Assembly (NCBI GenBank): GCA_022494885.1
Contig: JAGVSM010004266.1
Location: forward strand, 1 to 64,000
Source of the DNA: Micrasema longulum
Taxonomy: Eukaryota > Arthropoda > Insecta > Trichoptera > Brachycentridae
Direction: 5' to 3'
Length of the DNA stretch: 64,000 bases
The first letter of the stretch is position 1. Every line of letters begins with the position of its first letter. Positions 1-9,345 of the stretch are shown in pieces. A model generated the notes under the pieces. That model was not told the origin of the DNA. It searched no databases and worked only from the letters and a program-made list of their open reading frames with translations. The position numbers and the translations under genes are program-made.

Positions 1-505
1 CGTCACGCCATTTCCCCGTAGGGGTAAGCAGAGAAGATGGACCGCCACACACGTCTATCCTGGCATACATTCCTAGCTTCCTCCACATTCATACATCTTG
101 TAATACATGCCCTTCGGTTCTGTCTGCTTTTGACATGACCAGACTTAAGATTTTGGTTTATGTGATCATGCCACGTCTTCCTTGGTCGTCCTTGTCTCTC
201 GTTACCATATATACTTGTTTTCCCATTCTTTCGTCGTTCATTCGTTCTACGTGACCAAACCATCTCAGAGACCCTTTCTTAATCTTATCAATTATACTTG
301 TCTCAGATTTACACTCTCGCCTGATTTCATCATTCGTAACCCTGTCATACATTGATTTCCCATACATTCGTCTAAGAGATCGCATTTCAACCGCGTTCAC
401 TCGGCTTTCATCCTTCCTCTGCCAGTTCCATGTTTCACTTCCATACATAAGTGTTGGTACTAAAACTCCGTTGTGCACTGCCAGTTTAGCGATTGACATA
501 TTTTT
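1..505 (-). mobile_element. F1 LINE, 3' end of ORF2 (decayed)
   Basis: Reverse-strand reading gives the C-terminal part of a non-LTR retrotransposon polyprotein downstream of the reverse transcriptase. Recognisable blocks are LMYGSETWNWQRK, a LRWFGHVERM block, GRPRKTWHDHI and the terminal SAYPYGEMA. The frame is broken around position 210. This C-terminus is of the RTE-like type; clade assignment is inferred. The window edge cuts the 3' tail, and no reverse-transcriptase core is left in this copy. Confidence 0.85.
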
Positions 506-515
506 CGATTGACAT

Positions 516-721
516 AAAATATGAAACCTATTATTCATAGATGGCACCTCTATCATTTTTATTAAAAAATGTCATTTTTACGTTTATTTTCAACGGAAAT
601 TTTACAAAACTTGGTTTGAAAATATGAAACTAATGATTCATAGATGGTACCTTTATCATTTTTATTAAAAAATGCCATTTTGACGTTTATTTTCAATGGA
701 AATTTTACAAAACTTGGTTTG
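516..721. repeat. Two-copy tandem repeat, 103-bp unit
   Basis: Two adjacent units start at 516 and 619 with the same AAAATATGAAAC and end in AAAACTTGGTTTG. They differ by a handful of substitutions, so the duplication is fairly old. It sits exactly between an F1 copy and an F2 tail. Confidence 0.85.
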
Positions 722-952
722 AAATCCGAAACTGTAAGAGTGAAGTAATGTTTCGGAAGAAATTAAAACCCACTTGTTCTCTAAATCATTTGAATAAATT
801 CTTAGAATGTGGTGACAAAGTACTTTTTTTTTCTTAAATTAAAAAGTTAAAATTACATTTATATCTTTATATAATCACTTTGTAAAGCGCCCTTGAGGTA
901 TTATATTACGAAAATGGCTCTATATAAGTTATCCATAATTATTATTATTATG
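722..952 (+). mobile_element. F2 CR1-like LINE, 3' end only
   Basis: The segment starts in the last codons of the F2 ORF (AAACCCACTTGTTCTCTAAA encodes the THLFSK end). It runs through a short 3' UTR to the family tail, GCGCCCTTGAGG then GGCTCTATATAAGTTATCC with an ATT microsatellite. This tail layout is typical of CR1/L2-group LINEs. Confidence 0.85.
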
Positions 953-1180
953 CGGATGATCGAAACCATCGGACCAAATCATCGAAAGGGTCGAGAGTTT
1001 CAAATACCTGGGAGTATATGTTACAGAAAATGGCAGCTTTCAAAAATAACTGGGAGTGCGGAGAGCGCCACTCTCAACAGTATGAAGGCTGTCTCGAGAT
1101 TGGATATTTACTCAGTGAAAACCAAATGCCGCCTTTATAGACATAATGTCCCATTTCATATAGATATTCCTGCAAATAAT
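953..1180 (+). mobile_element. LINE reverse-transcriptase fragment
   Basis: One frame reads VESFKYLGVYVTENGSFQK, the block that follows the catalytic core in LINE reverse transcriptases. A shifted frame continues with a block like the thumb region (SVKTKCRLYRHNV). At least one frameshift is present and neither end of the element is visible. Confidence 0.7.
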
Positions 1181-1689
1181 TATGCTATTATTCACCTATT
1201 CCAAAATTCCACAGCCTGGGGAACCAGATCAGTTGTATCGACATTTTTCACATTAGCCAAATGACGTTTAAACTTGCTATTAAAGAAATAGTTTTGGATT
1301 CTGACTGCTGTTTAAGTATTTATGTTCATTTGTTAAAAGAAAAAAAGAAATGTATAAGTAAATACACGTCAAATATATTTATAAACGTATGACTAGATAT
1401 TTGTTTTTTTTTATAGTTTTTATTTTTATTTATTTTTTATATTTAATTTTTTAAAAAGGTTTATTATTTTGTTTCTTTTATATATTACTTTTAAAACGGT
1501 TGAGAACTCCTGAACTTTTATCAGGAAACAGTTAGTATTATACCTAGGGCATTCAATATACATTGCAACAGTACCAACAAATCAATGATTTATGATTTTT
1601 GCTATTTCGAATATACCGCGTTATCTAAATTTCAACTATTACAATTTTTTATTTTATTTTTTACATTAGTATTTTTTATTTATTAAACT
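1181..1689. other. AT-rich spacer, nothing recognised
   Basis: No open frame, tRNA-like sequence or repeat shared with the rest of the window was seen here. The stretch is strongly A/T-biased with long T runs. Confidence 0.5.
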
Positions 1690-2235
1690 TTTTTTACATA
1701 ATGTTATTTGTACATTGGCGGGCTTATTGCCGAATGGCAATTTCTACCAACCAACCAATAAAATAAAAGTTTTATTTTTATAATTCAAGTTACAGAACAT
1801 ATTCAATAGAAAATAAATATTAAAAAGCTAAAAATAGAAATAAACGTATTTCTTTATAAATTACCTTAAATCAAAACTATTACTCAATGGGAAAAAAGGG
1901 GAAAGAGGAAAAAGGGAAAGGAGGAGAGATTAATTAAGAGAAAGGAGATGTTTTTTCAGACGTGATATAAACAGAGATAATGTAGTAACATCCTTGATGG
2001 TGGATGGGAGATGATTCCACAGTCGAGCCGCATGGACACTATATGAGTTAAAGAAAAAAGAGGGATGGGTATTAAGAGAGTGCCTTGAGAATTAGAACGA
2101 AGAGGTAAACCATGAACTGATAAGCGTTGAAATTTTTCACGCAGGTATATAGGAGCGTTAGGATTATGTAGTACATTGAACAGAAGTGAGAGGGAGTGAT
2201 AGTCTCTCCGCTGTCTAATTTTGAGCCATTTCAGT
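1690..2235 (-). mobile_element. F4 LINE, C-terminus and 3' UTR
   Basis: This is the reverse complement of the copy at 14400-14965. It has the same end of ORF2 (LWNHLP, FKSRLKKH, then stop), the same long T/C-rich 3' UTR and the same terminal block with TTGGTTGGTTGG and GCCCGCCAATGTAC. Small indels break the frame. Confidence 0.85.
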
Positions 2236-2259
2236 ATTTTAAGTATTAAAATCCCAAGT

Positions 2260-2640
2260 TATTATATAGAACAATGTATATTCATTTATTTTATTCAGAT
2301 ATTTAGAACATTGCCGAAAAAAGACCCAATTCATTCTTAATACAATAATAGATCACAAATTACAGTATTAGTTATGTTATTAAAATAATGTAACAAAATG
2401 TAAAAAGAAAAATTAAAAGTTAGAAAGTGCTTTCCTAAGGGAAGGCCCAATTGTCGTGAAATATGTCGACATCCGAGGCGATGCGATTAAGTAGCAAGAT
2501 TGCTCTACCAACCGGCATAACCATTGGCAGGTTGGTTCTGCATCGTGGTAGGTAAAATAATCGATGCTGTCTTTGTCGAAGATAGTTATCAGGTGCGAAC
2601 AGACCTACATCCATCAGAATAATAATAATTAAAAAAAAAC
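2260..2640 (-). mobile_element. F5 Jockey-like LINE, C-terminus
   Basis: Reverse-strand reading ends with LRQRQHRLFYLPRCRTN and then PVGRAILLLN and DVDIF. This is the usual final block of Jockey-type ORF2 proteins, where a TN...P...LN...DIF pattern precedes the stop. The same LRQRQHRLFY block occurs in the longer copy at 24530-25435. Only the last 60 or so codons and the 3' UTR remain. Confidence 0.75.
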
Positions 2641-3284
2641 TAAACTTAAACAACTGTGTACTATGTATAGATATATTGTTATTATATTATTTCATAATTT
2701 TGTAATAGAACACTGTTATGTTAAATGTATTTATGTTTATGTTTATAAAAGGCATTTGTGCCGTGCCGTGTACACTCTAATAAATAAATAAATTAATAAA
2801 AATAAATATAACGCCTATATAATAAATATAATAAAATCTATCTATATCATTTGCGTATTTGTTTGCAAACACATGATTTCTCCTCAAAGGCGAGTGTGCA
2901 CTGTAGTTAGTTGTAGATACATTTATGTAGAAGAGTTTATTAAATCGAGTAATCCGGCCGAGCACTCGCAAGTTAATTAGTTTTAACAGTTCGGAACAGT
3001 CAAATATTGAATTTAATATTTTAAATAAAAATAACAAATCATTTAATTTTCTTCTAGTTTCTAATGTGTGTAAATTTAAATATTTATTTAATTATCTGTC
3101 TTAGTCAGGAACGTGAAAATCAAAAGCTCACCATAATCTCATATACATTTACATAGAAGTAATGTAAAGCGGAAGAATGAAATGATTTCAGAAAGGAGGT
3201 GCGAAATTAATAAATTGTACGCGTGCCTTAGTTTCAGGAGCAGTGTGCAGAATCAGCATTCATGTACGTGCATGTGAAGTGTAG
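2641..3284. other. AT-rich spacer with a possible LINE tail
   Basis: Position 2751 onward (AAGGCATTTGTGCCGTG then an AATAAATAAATAA run) resembles the LINE-type tail near 53290-53330, so an old 3' end may lie here. The rest shows no supported feature. Confidence 0.35.
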
Positions 3285-3385
3285 CGTATTTATCGCGATG
3301 ACGTCACACGGCGAAGCGCACCGCCCAGTCGGCTTTCACTATCGCTTCGGGCATTGGTTACTGGGATAAAGGTACCACCAGCCGT
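3285..3385. promoter_or_regulatory. Promoter-like GC-rich patch with a CRE site
   Basis: A short CpG-containing island in AT-rich surroundings carries the full cAMP-response palindrome TGACGTCA and an inverted CCAAT box (GCATTGGTTACTGG). No reading frame or transcript evidence is attached to it, so its role is inferred from composition and motifs only. Confidence 0.2.
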
Positions 3386-3499
3386 TCTGTAGCGGTACAT
3401 TATGTACATATTAGACGTTACATCAATATTGATGTATCAAATTAAATATAATGCAGCAATTTTTATACATAAAAATATTAGGGGAGTGAATAAAATTAA

Positions 3500-4122
3500 A
3501 ACAATTATAAAATTTAACCAACATTGTCATATATACGTAACAAGGGATAAAAAAAGATAAGATTCCCAATGAGGAGAAAAACAGAATCTCAAAACTTATT
3601 GGACAAGGGATTGGAGCTGTACAATGAGTTACCTGAAGAAATAAAGGAGATAGAAAACATATTACAAAAGAGATGAAGAACATTTAAGAGAAGGTAATAT
3701 AGAAGTCCAGGCATCTACAGGGCTTATGACCTATCAATGGCTGAAATAATTCAATTAGTTGAATCTCACCTGCATAAATAAAGGTTTCAGCTCTTTAACT
3801 TCACAAACATCAACAGATGAAAGAATTGAAGGAATATAGATGTTCAAATATAGGCAGAATGGTGAATGTTACACAGTGTGTAAGTGGCCACTTAAACCAG
3901 CCATTGACAGGTCATAAGCCCTGTAGATGCCTGGACTTCTATATTACCTTCTCTTAAATGTTCTTTATCTCTGTTGTAATCTGTTAATATAAACAGCTCC
4001 CTAGGGAGTTGAATCCAGTCCTTGTCTACAAAAATTTGGACAAACTCAAAATATTGGAGATAGAAAAGATCGAAATATTAAAAATTAATTTGAAAAAAGA
4101 TGTTATTGAGAAATTTTGAAAA
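3500..4122 (+). mobile_element. LINE C-terminus split by a family X insertion
   Basis: The left part (to 3657) encodes GLELYNELPEEIKEIEK, matching the LYN.LP..IK block near the end of Jockey-type ORF2. The right part (from 4056) continues in the same frame to DVIEKF and a stop at about 4122. The two parts are separated by an insertion of 398 bp. Subtracting it with one copy of the 12-bp duplication makes the frame continuous. The upstream portion of the element is not recognisable. Confidence 0.75.
3646..4067 (+). mobile_element. Family X retroposon with inverted 5' part and TSD
   Basis: The element spans 3658-4055 and is bordered by the 12-bp direct repeat GGAGATAGAAAA at 3646-3657 and 4056-4067. 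Its right part (3744-4055) is in sense orientation and ends with the family's constant 3' end CAAACTCAAAATATT. Its left part (3658-3743) is inverted and repeats about 83 bp of the right part (3902-3984) with about three mismatches. Both arms carry the private variant GTCCAGGCATCT where most copies have GTCTAGGCATCT, so they arose from one template. This fits target-primed reverse transcription with twin priming. Confidence 0.85.
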
Positions 4123-4204
4123 AGAATTTGTAATGTTATTCAAAGTTTATTTTAGTTCTTAAGATGTTATGAACGAACTTAATAAACCATAAATAAATAT
4201 ATAT

Positions 4205-4390
4205 TATACCCAAACAATGTTTTGAGTATGTTTGAATGTTTGAAGACGGGCTGGATTTCGTCCCTAGGGAGTTATTTAGATCTAAATTTGTTGCAACAGA
4301 GAAGGAAAACATTTTCGAGGAGGAAATATGGAAGTCCAGGTATTTACAGGGCATATGACCTGTTCGAATGACCATATGGATATTGTGGAG
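4205..4390 (-). mobile_element. Family X fragment
   Basis: It contains the antisense family blocks GTTTTGAGTATG, CTAGGGAGTTATTTAGATC, TTGTTGCAACAGAGA and ATTTACAGGGCATATGACC. It belongs to the divergent subfamily that has TTTAGATCTAAATT in place of the usual ATATTAACATATTACAAC. Confidence 0.75.
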
Positions 4391-5178
4391 TAATGTTTTC
4401 ATACATAAATGTAAAAAATATTTTTTTGTTGCGACGTCAAAATTCGTGATAATGTTCTAAACAAATTTCAATGGCCAGGAACAAATTAATAAACATGAAT
4501 CGTGACGTATTAGGGGCGTGGCCAATAGAATTATCGTTTTTGCGGGAATTCAAAACTACATATTTAAAAATATTTTTTATGGTACTAATAATCAGCAAAT
4601 TTTTTTTTTTTACCAGACAGTATTTCATAGACCTTTATTACTCTGAAAATGTAAAAAAGGTTATATTTATAAAGTTTTTATTTGAAGCACTAACTTTGTG
4701 GTTATTCATTATAATAAAATAAATAAAACAACTTTGTTTGAAACCGGTCGGTGAAAAATAAAAATTAGTGGTTAAAAACAAAGTTGTTTTATTTATTTTA
4801 TTTTATTAAAGTGATATTTCTCTATTCGAACAAAAAATAAAATTTAATGAGAATTAGTTCGCTCTAATTTTACCATGGCGTGTGAATAAGTACCACCGCG
4901 ATTGGTGTGAAGTCGTCCTATGGGCGAGTCTTCGAGGGTTCGGAATTCAATTACCGCGCATTCCAATATTGACACGACATAGCCAATACAGCCGTGGACT
5001 GCCGAAGGCAATTGAAAATGTATATTGTAAAATCAATTAAAATTACACCTATCCGCTTGCTACAACCTCATTCAAACATTTAACATGGCCAGAACACCCG
5101 AGTTGAGAGGCGAAAAGGCCATTAAAAAACGAAGAAGAACATTTAATAGGATTGCGGTTTCAGAGAAATTTGATGAAT
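4391..5178. other. Unassigned AT-rich stretch with a hairpin
   Basis: Apart from the hairpin at 4718-4801, no gene is supported. A short frame from 5083 (MARTPELRGEK start) has no recognised homology and no splice or regulatory context. Confidence 0.4.
4718..4801. repeat. Hairpin with GAAACCGGTCGGT core
   Basis: Arms reading ATAAATAAAACAACTTTGTTT and AAACAAAGTTGTTTTATTTA are inverted copies around a loop with GAAACCGGTCGGT. The left flank (GAAGCACTAACTTTGTGGTT) reappears in reverse orientation at about 55315-55342, and the same core lies near 55232, so this is a dispersed element and not a chance palindrome. Confidence 0.7.
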
Positions 5179-5375
5179 GAGGAACTTCAGCCCTACGGGG
5201 ATACAAAAAATGTTTTTTTCCGCGCGGTAAAAAATAGAGCAAAGTTTCTTGAAAATGTACGAAAAAAATAATAATTTTTGTAAAAAATAAAAACGCACTA
5301 TTTTGATTGACGTCACTGGTTCATATGAACCAACTAATGATGTGAAGCTGTGAAGGATATTTTTTTAATAAAAAA
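5179..5375 (-). mobile_element. M1 MITE, one end only
   Basis: The terminal sequence GAGGAACTTCAGCCCTA is followed by the M1 interior (AAGTTTCTTGAAAATGTAC, then AAACGCACTATTTTGATTGA, then a GACGTCA site). Homology to the full copies at 8220 and 63383 fades after about 190 bp. Confidence 0.75.
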
Positions 5376-5558
5376 AAAAAAAAGTTTTATTTATTTTAAC
5401 AAATCAGTAACATACTTAATTGTGTTTTTATTCCCGCAAAGCCGAAGCTTGTCTGCGAGTTACATTACATTTAAAAAAAATATATAAGTAAGTACATAGT
5501 TTAATAATAAATAAAGAATAAAATATATTTATGTGCACACTTAAGTTTCACGTGCTGT
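5376..5558. other. AT-rich spacer, possibly LINE UTR
   Basis: It lies immediately downstream (on the minus strand) of the F1 reverse-transcriptase fragment but contains no coding block and no match to other F1 copies. Confidence 0.3.
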
Positions 5559-5965
5559 TTAATAATCTTTCTCGGCCTTTCCGTCCCCAGTAAACATACT
5601 TCCCAGGTACACAAATTCTTTTACCTGATTCAGAATATCTCCGTTCACGCTGATCACATTTATATTTTCATCCCTTTCAAAAACCATCACTTTCGATTTA
5701 TCAACATTCATAAGCAAGTCGCTTTTCTTGCATACATCGTAGACTTTTGTTACCAAGAATTGAAGGTCTTCTTTGCTGCTAGCAAGAAGCACGGCATCAT
5801 CCGCATACAGAAGACAGTTGACAGTTACACCACTCATTTTTGCTCCCATTCTTAAATCTTTCAGTTCTTTCATAAAGTTATCGATTTATATGTTGAACAA
5901 CCACGGTGACATTGCTCATCCTTGTTTGACTCCTTTCGGAATATTAAACCATGAAACACCCTTTT
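5559..5965 (-). mobile_element. F1 LINE, reverse-transcriptase core (broken)
   Basis: Reverse-strand reading shows the catalytic palm. A KGVKQG...MSPWLFNI...IDNFMKEL block precedes the LLYADDAVLLASS box, with YADD at 5797-5808. An LMNVDKSKVMVF block and VKEFVYLGSMFTGDG follow. Two in-frame stop codons interrupt the part before MKEL, so the copy is dead, although the two catalytic aspartates are kept. The homologous block at 21780-22150 overlaps the 3' part of this fragment. Confidence 0.85.
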
Positions 5966-6055
5966 AAATAATATTTCATATCAACCATGTCGGGAATCGA
6001 GCCGAGACCTCTTGCATGGTAGGCAAATACACTGACCATTACCCCACGAGGTCGA
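5966..6055 (-). mobile_element. S2 SINE, tRNA-Gly-like head
   Basis: On the minus strand the head reads CTCGTGGGGTAATGGTCAGT (A-box region), a TTGCCTACCATGCAA anticodon-arm-like stem and TCGGCTCGATTCCCGA (B box). The AACATGGTTGATATGAAA start of the body follows. It abuts the F1 fragment at its 3' side. The better-kept copy is at 18319. Confidence 0.8.
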
Positions 6056-6069
6056 TACAATTCATAGGG

Positions 6070-6200
6070 TATAAATTTTACAACATAAGAATAGTCAAAA
6101 ACGTTTAAAAAAAAAGAAAAGAAGTATAGACAAACATAAGGGACATCGAGACAAGATCTGGACTATTTATTTAGTGCTCGTTTAAATCTTATTATTTATT
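6070..6200 (-). mobile_element. LINE 3' end with stem-loop sequence
   Basis: The reverse complement matches 38600-38720: GTCCAGATCTTGTCTCGATG followed by TCCCTTATGTTTGTC and a T-rich UTR. It is the region just after the LINE stop codon; the coding side is largely lost. Confidence 0.7.
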
Positions 6201-6369
6201 GTTTCAGCATTAAATTTGTGGAAAAACATTTTGAATATATTTAAAATGAAACACTTAGTAATTTTTACCACATATATTATATACTTTCATTCCTGTTTTT
6301 CTAAGTCAATACTTGTGGGACTCCATTGTGAACTGCTAATTTAAGTCTATTTTATCTAGTGTTGAAACG

Positions 6370-6945
6370 CCTTTTTAAATAAATAGTTCATGACGACCAT
6401 GTCGGGAATGGAACCCGAGAACTGTTGTCAAACAAACAAACAAACCATCACGCCGTTTCCCCGTAAGGGTAGGCAGAGAGGATAGAACGCCACAACACTC
6501 TATCTTTGAATACAGATCTCGCTTCCTCTACATTCATACATCTTCTCATGCACGCGCGCCGATTATTCCGACTTTTGACATGTCCATCTTTAAGTATTTG
6601 TTGGATTTGGTCATGCCATGTCTTTCTCGGTCTTCCTCTATTTCTGCATCCATCAACATTCGCATTGTAAATATTCTCAGCCGTTCTCTCGCTGTCCATT
6701 CGTTCTACATGTCCAAACCAGCGCAGATCTCCTCTCTTGATTTTATCGATAATGCTTGTCTCAGCCTTACATAATGTACGGATCTCAACATTTGTGCATC
6801 TATCGTACATAGTTTTACCACACATTTGCCTGAGAGATCGCATTTCGACAGCATTCAGCCTACTTTCATCCCTGTTTTTCCAAGTCCAGAACTGTTGTGT
6901 GGTAGAAAAACGCGCTTACCATTTGGCCACGAGGCGGATTTTTAT
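6370..6945 (-). mobile_element. S2 SINE split by an F1 insertion
   Basis: The two halves are 6370-6428 (body and B box) and 6888-6945 (A-box half with CTCGTGGCCAAATGGTAAGC). They form one tRNA-like head when the F1 copy between them is subtracted, which shows that the SINE is the older insertion. Confidence 0.85.
6429..6887 (-). mobile_element. F1 LINE, 5'-truncated insertion with 11-bp TSD
   Basis: A 459-bp copy carries the ORF2 C-terminus almost intact: RSLRQMCGKTMYDR, LRWFGHVERMDSER, RGRPRKTWHDQI and the SAYPYGETA end. It is flanked by the direct repeat AGAACTGTTGT (6418-6428 and 6888-6898). The 3' tail at the left is a short TTTG repeat. The long open frame of over 130 codons suggests a younger insertion of a second F1 subfamily (GETA ending, versus GEMA elsewhere). 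Confidence 0.9.
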
Positions 6946-7246
6946 TTTTTTATGTAATTTTCAATTCGATAACATAACTTGTCGAGTGCTGTTTTCGTGA
7001 GAAACAACACAGCTATAATAATCGTTAATTTATTAATCGCTTGATCGGATTCATATTTCAACACCGGCTAATTATTATGATTCGATATTAATGTGTATAT
7101 ATCCTACATCTCCATTTATATCTACAACACCATCTACTCTCCCTTTTGTTATACTGCCATTGCTTTAAAACAGGGTTGTGCAAAATTAAAGAGAGAACCG
7201 GCGTTACCGGAAAACCGGTCAAATGTAATTATTATTTCGATTGCCG

Positions 7247-7345
7247 TTTTTTTCGCACCACAACCGGCCTAGAGACCAAATTACAACGGTAAATTACACC
7301 ACAGAACACCCAGGCTTAATAATATAATGATAATAATAATAATAA
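7247..7345 (-). mobile_element. S1 SINE body, head lost
   Basis: TTTCGCACCACAACCGGCC...TTACACCACAGAACACCCAGG matches the body of the S1 copy at 40103-40277. The tRNA-like head is absent, and the right flank is an ATA-rich microsatellite (7318-7352). Confidence 0.7.
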
Positions 7346-7597
7346 TAATAATGGTTTTTTAACAAAAATAACAATTACTTTATCTACTACACACACACTA
7401 AGGTGATAGATTTCTCTGGATCATGTCTAGTCTGCCTAACTAGGTACAACCTGTTTTAAGGCAGACATTTTTATGCTAAATAAACAAACAATAACATTAC
7501 TACCTGCTAGTTAATTTACCATACAGTTATACAATATTAATTTATACCATTTTTTATTTAAGAATGTTTTTGAGTAAATTTTCCGACTTTTCTCGAA

Positions 7598-7798
7598 CTA
7601 AACGCAGTAACCAATTTTGACCCATCCTCTAGTTTGACTTATGGTAGTGTAGGAGTGTTCCTTTTGATATTTGGTAGAAAAAATTGCTTTCACAAACATT
7701 AATATTCTAAAAATATATAATTGCCTTATATCTATGATCTCAAATTCCTCAAATAACTTGACGCTGGGGTACCTGAAGGGCTTTTTTGAAATTTCTTC
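7598..7798 (-). mobile_element. F5-type LINE fragment
   Basis: Reverse-strand reading (LFEEFEIIDIRQLYIFRIL, then HSYTTISQTRG) fits the block between the reverse-transcriptase thumb and C-terminus in Jockey-type ORF2, where an H.Y.TR pattern is usual. It is short and diverged. Confidence 0.5.
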
Positions 7799-8050
7799 AA
7801 ACATCAACAGATGAATGAATTGAAGGAATATAGATGTTCAAGTATGGACAGAATGGTGAATGTTACACAGCGTGTAAAGTGACCACTTAAACCAGCCATT
7901 GACAGATCATAAGCCCTGTAGATGCCTAGACTTCTATATTACCTTCTCTTAAATGTTCTTCATCTCTGTTGTAATATGTTAATATAAACAGCTCCCCAGG
8001 GAGTTGAATCCAGTCCTTGTCTACAAAAATTTGGACAAACTCAAAATATT
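7799..8050 (+). mobile_element. Family X, linear copy
   Basis: A 5'-truncated sense copy starts in AACATCAACAGATGAATGAA and runs to the constant 3' end CAAACTCAAAATATT. There is no inverted part, so this is the normal form of the repeat for comparison with the foldback copies. Confidence 0.85.
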
Positions 8051-8055
8051 GTTGA

Positions 8056-8205
8056 TTCAATATTGGTTCGGGCGAATGAGACAATCCATTTTACTTCTAC
8101 CTAGCTCCACTATTCATTTTTTTATAGCCTTTTTGAACATTTTCTCGTTACTAATTGTTTTAATAGATAGTGGAAGTAGGTTATAGATTTTCATTGAATA
8201 ATACT
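8056..8205 (-). mobile_element. LINE C-terminus, sister of 53440-54350
   Basis: The reverse complement matches the end of the LINE at 54010-54151 closely, including the IYNLLP block, TISNEKMFKK and the terminal DCLIRPNQY. A one-base difference breaks the frame after FKKAIKK. Confidence 0.8.
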
Positions 8206-8219
8206 CAAAATCTCTTAAT

Positions 8220-8641
8220 GAGGAAGTTCAGTGGTTTTTAAAAAAAAAAATATTTGTTTATAGACTGTTAAACTAAGTCAAAATTTTTTTTTTTTAATTT
8301 TTACATATCGTATTATCGGCGCTACGATTTTTCAAAGTTTTGTATTTCTGAAATAACTCCGCGTGTAACGTCAGAGGTTCATTTCCGCTTATTCTCATTC
8401 AGTTCTTCCCATTGGTCCAGAAGCGACAAGCAGACCGGAAATCTTCCATAGTTCTTAGATTATAGGTTGATTCACATGAACCAGTGACGTCATTCAAAGT
8501 AGTGCGTTTTTATCAATATATTTATTATTATTTTTTCTGTACATTTTCAAGAAACTTTGCCGTACAATTTAACGCTCTAATTTTTACCCCGCGTAAGAAA
8601 ACATTTTTTGTATCCAATTTCCCGTAGGGCTGAAGTTCCTC
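8220..8641 (+). mobile_element. M1 MITE, complete, 422 bp
   Basis: The element has inverted terminal repeats GAGGAAGTTCAG and CTGAAGTTCCTC, non-coding AT-rich flanks and a GC-richer core. The core holds an AACGTCAGAGG site, a CCAAT-type box (CCCATTGGTCC) and a full CRE palindrome (AGTGACGTCATT). Both full copies have AT on either side of the termini, so a short AT target duplication is possible. It is non-autonomous: no transposase frame is present. Confidence 0.9.
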
Positions 8642-8735
8642 ATTCCCTTTATTTCAAATTGTCGCGTCTTTTGGTCAATGTAACACGAAATTACAGCACC
8701 GTTGCCAGAGTGATTATTAAACCGTATTTTAATAA
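8642..8735 (+). repeat. Dispersed repeat H fragment
   Basis: The block AATGTAACACGAAATTACAG followed by CACCGTTGCC recurs in related form at 20850, 31410 and 41515. It separates the M1 element from the F2 LINE. Confidence 0.5.
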
Positions 8736-9345
8736 TTACAGGTCTACCAATGAACAAAATGACTCGCCTACAATCTGTATTGAATGCCGCAGCGAGACTT
8801 ATTTTCGGAATCTCTAAGTTCAGTCATATCACTCCACTACTTCGGGAACTACACTGGCTACGTTTTCCACAGAGGGTCGAATACAAACTCTGTTGGCTTA
8901 TGTATAAGTCACTGCACAACTCTGCTCCGGAATATCTAAGGGAACTATGCATTCCAGATGAACTAGCTGACAGGCGTCTCACGCTTAGATCAGCTACGTC
9001 TACGGCGAGAGGAAAAGTTATTATACCTCTACGCAAACAGCGCACTAAATTTAGTGAACGCGCATTTGCGGTCGCAGGCCCTATGGTATGGAATGCTCTC
9101 CCAACAGAGGTGCGAGGCTGTGAAAGTGAAGTGATGTTTCGGAAAAATCTTAAAACCCACTTGTTCTCTAAATCATTTGAATAAATCCGTAGCACGTGAC
9201 AACAAAATAAATTATTTTAATTAAATTACAAATTTAAAAGCTTCAATTAAATTAACTTAACAATAGAATCATAATGTAAAGCGCCCTTGAGGTATTTTAT
9301 TACGAAAATGGCGCTATATAAGTTATCCACAATAAATAAATGAGG
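8736..9345 (+). mobile_element. F2 CR1-like LINE, ORF2 C-terminus intact
   Basis: An open frame of 144 codons (8750-9184) covers the end of ORF2: ITPLLRELHWLRFPQRVEYK, SAPEYLRELCIPDEL, LRSATSTARGK, AVAGPMVWNALP and LKTHLFSKSFE. The LRELHWLP..RI.YKL and APxYLxEL pattern is the CR1/L2 signature. The 3' UTR ends with GCGCCCTTGAGG...GGCGCTATATAAG. The 5' part with the reverse-transcriptase core is missing. The copy is nearly identical to the one at 47105-47650. Confidence 0.9.

Noticed and set aside
5083..5182. A short frame beginning MARTPELRGEK
   Set aside because: About 30 codons, no recognised family, no splice or promoter context.
8824..9195. 123-codon frame on the strand opposite the F2 ORF (and its twin at 47210-47581)
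   Set aside because: It is an exact shadow of the LINE ORF2 frame, present in both copies only because they are near-identical.
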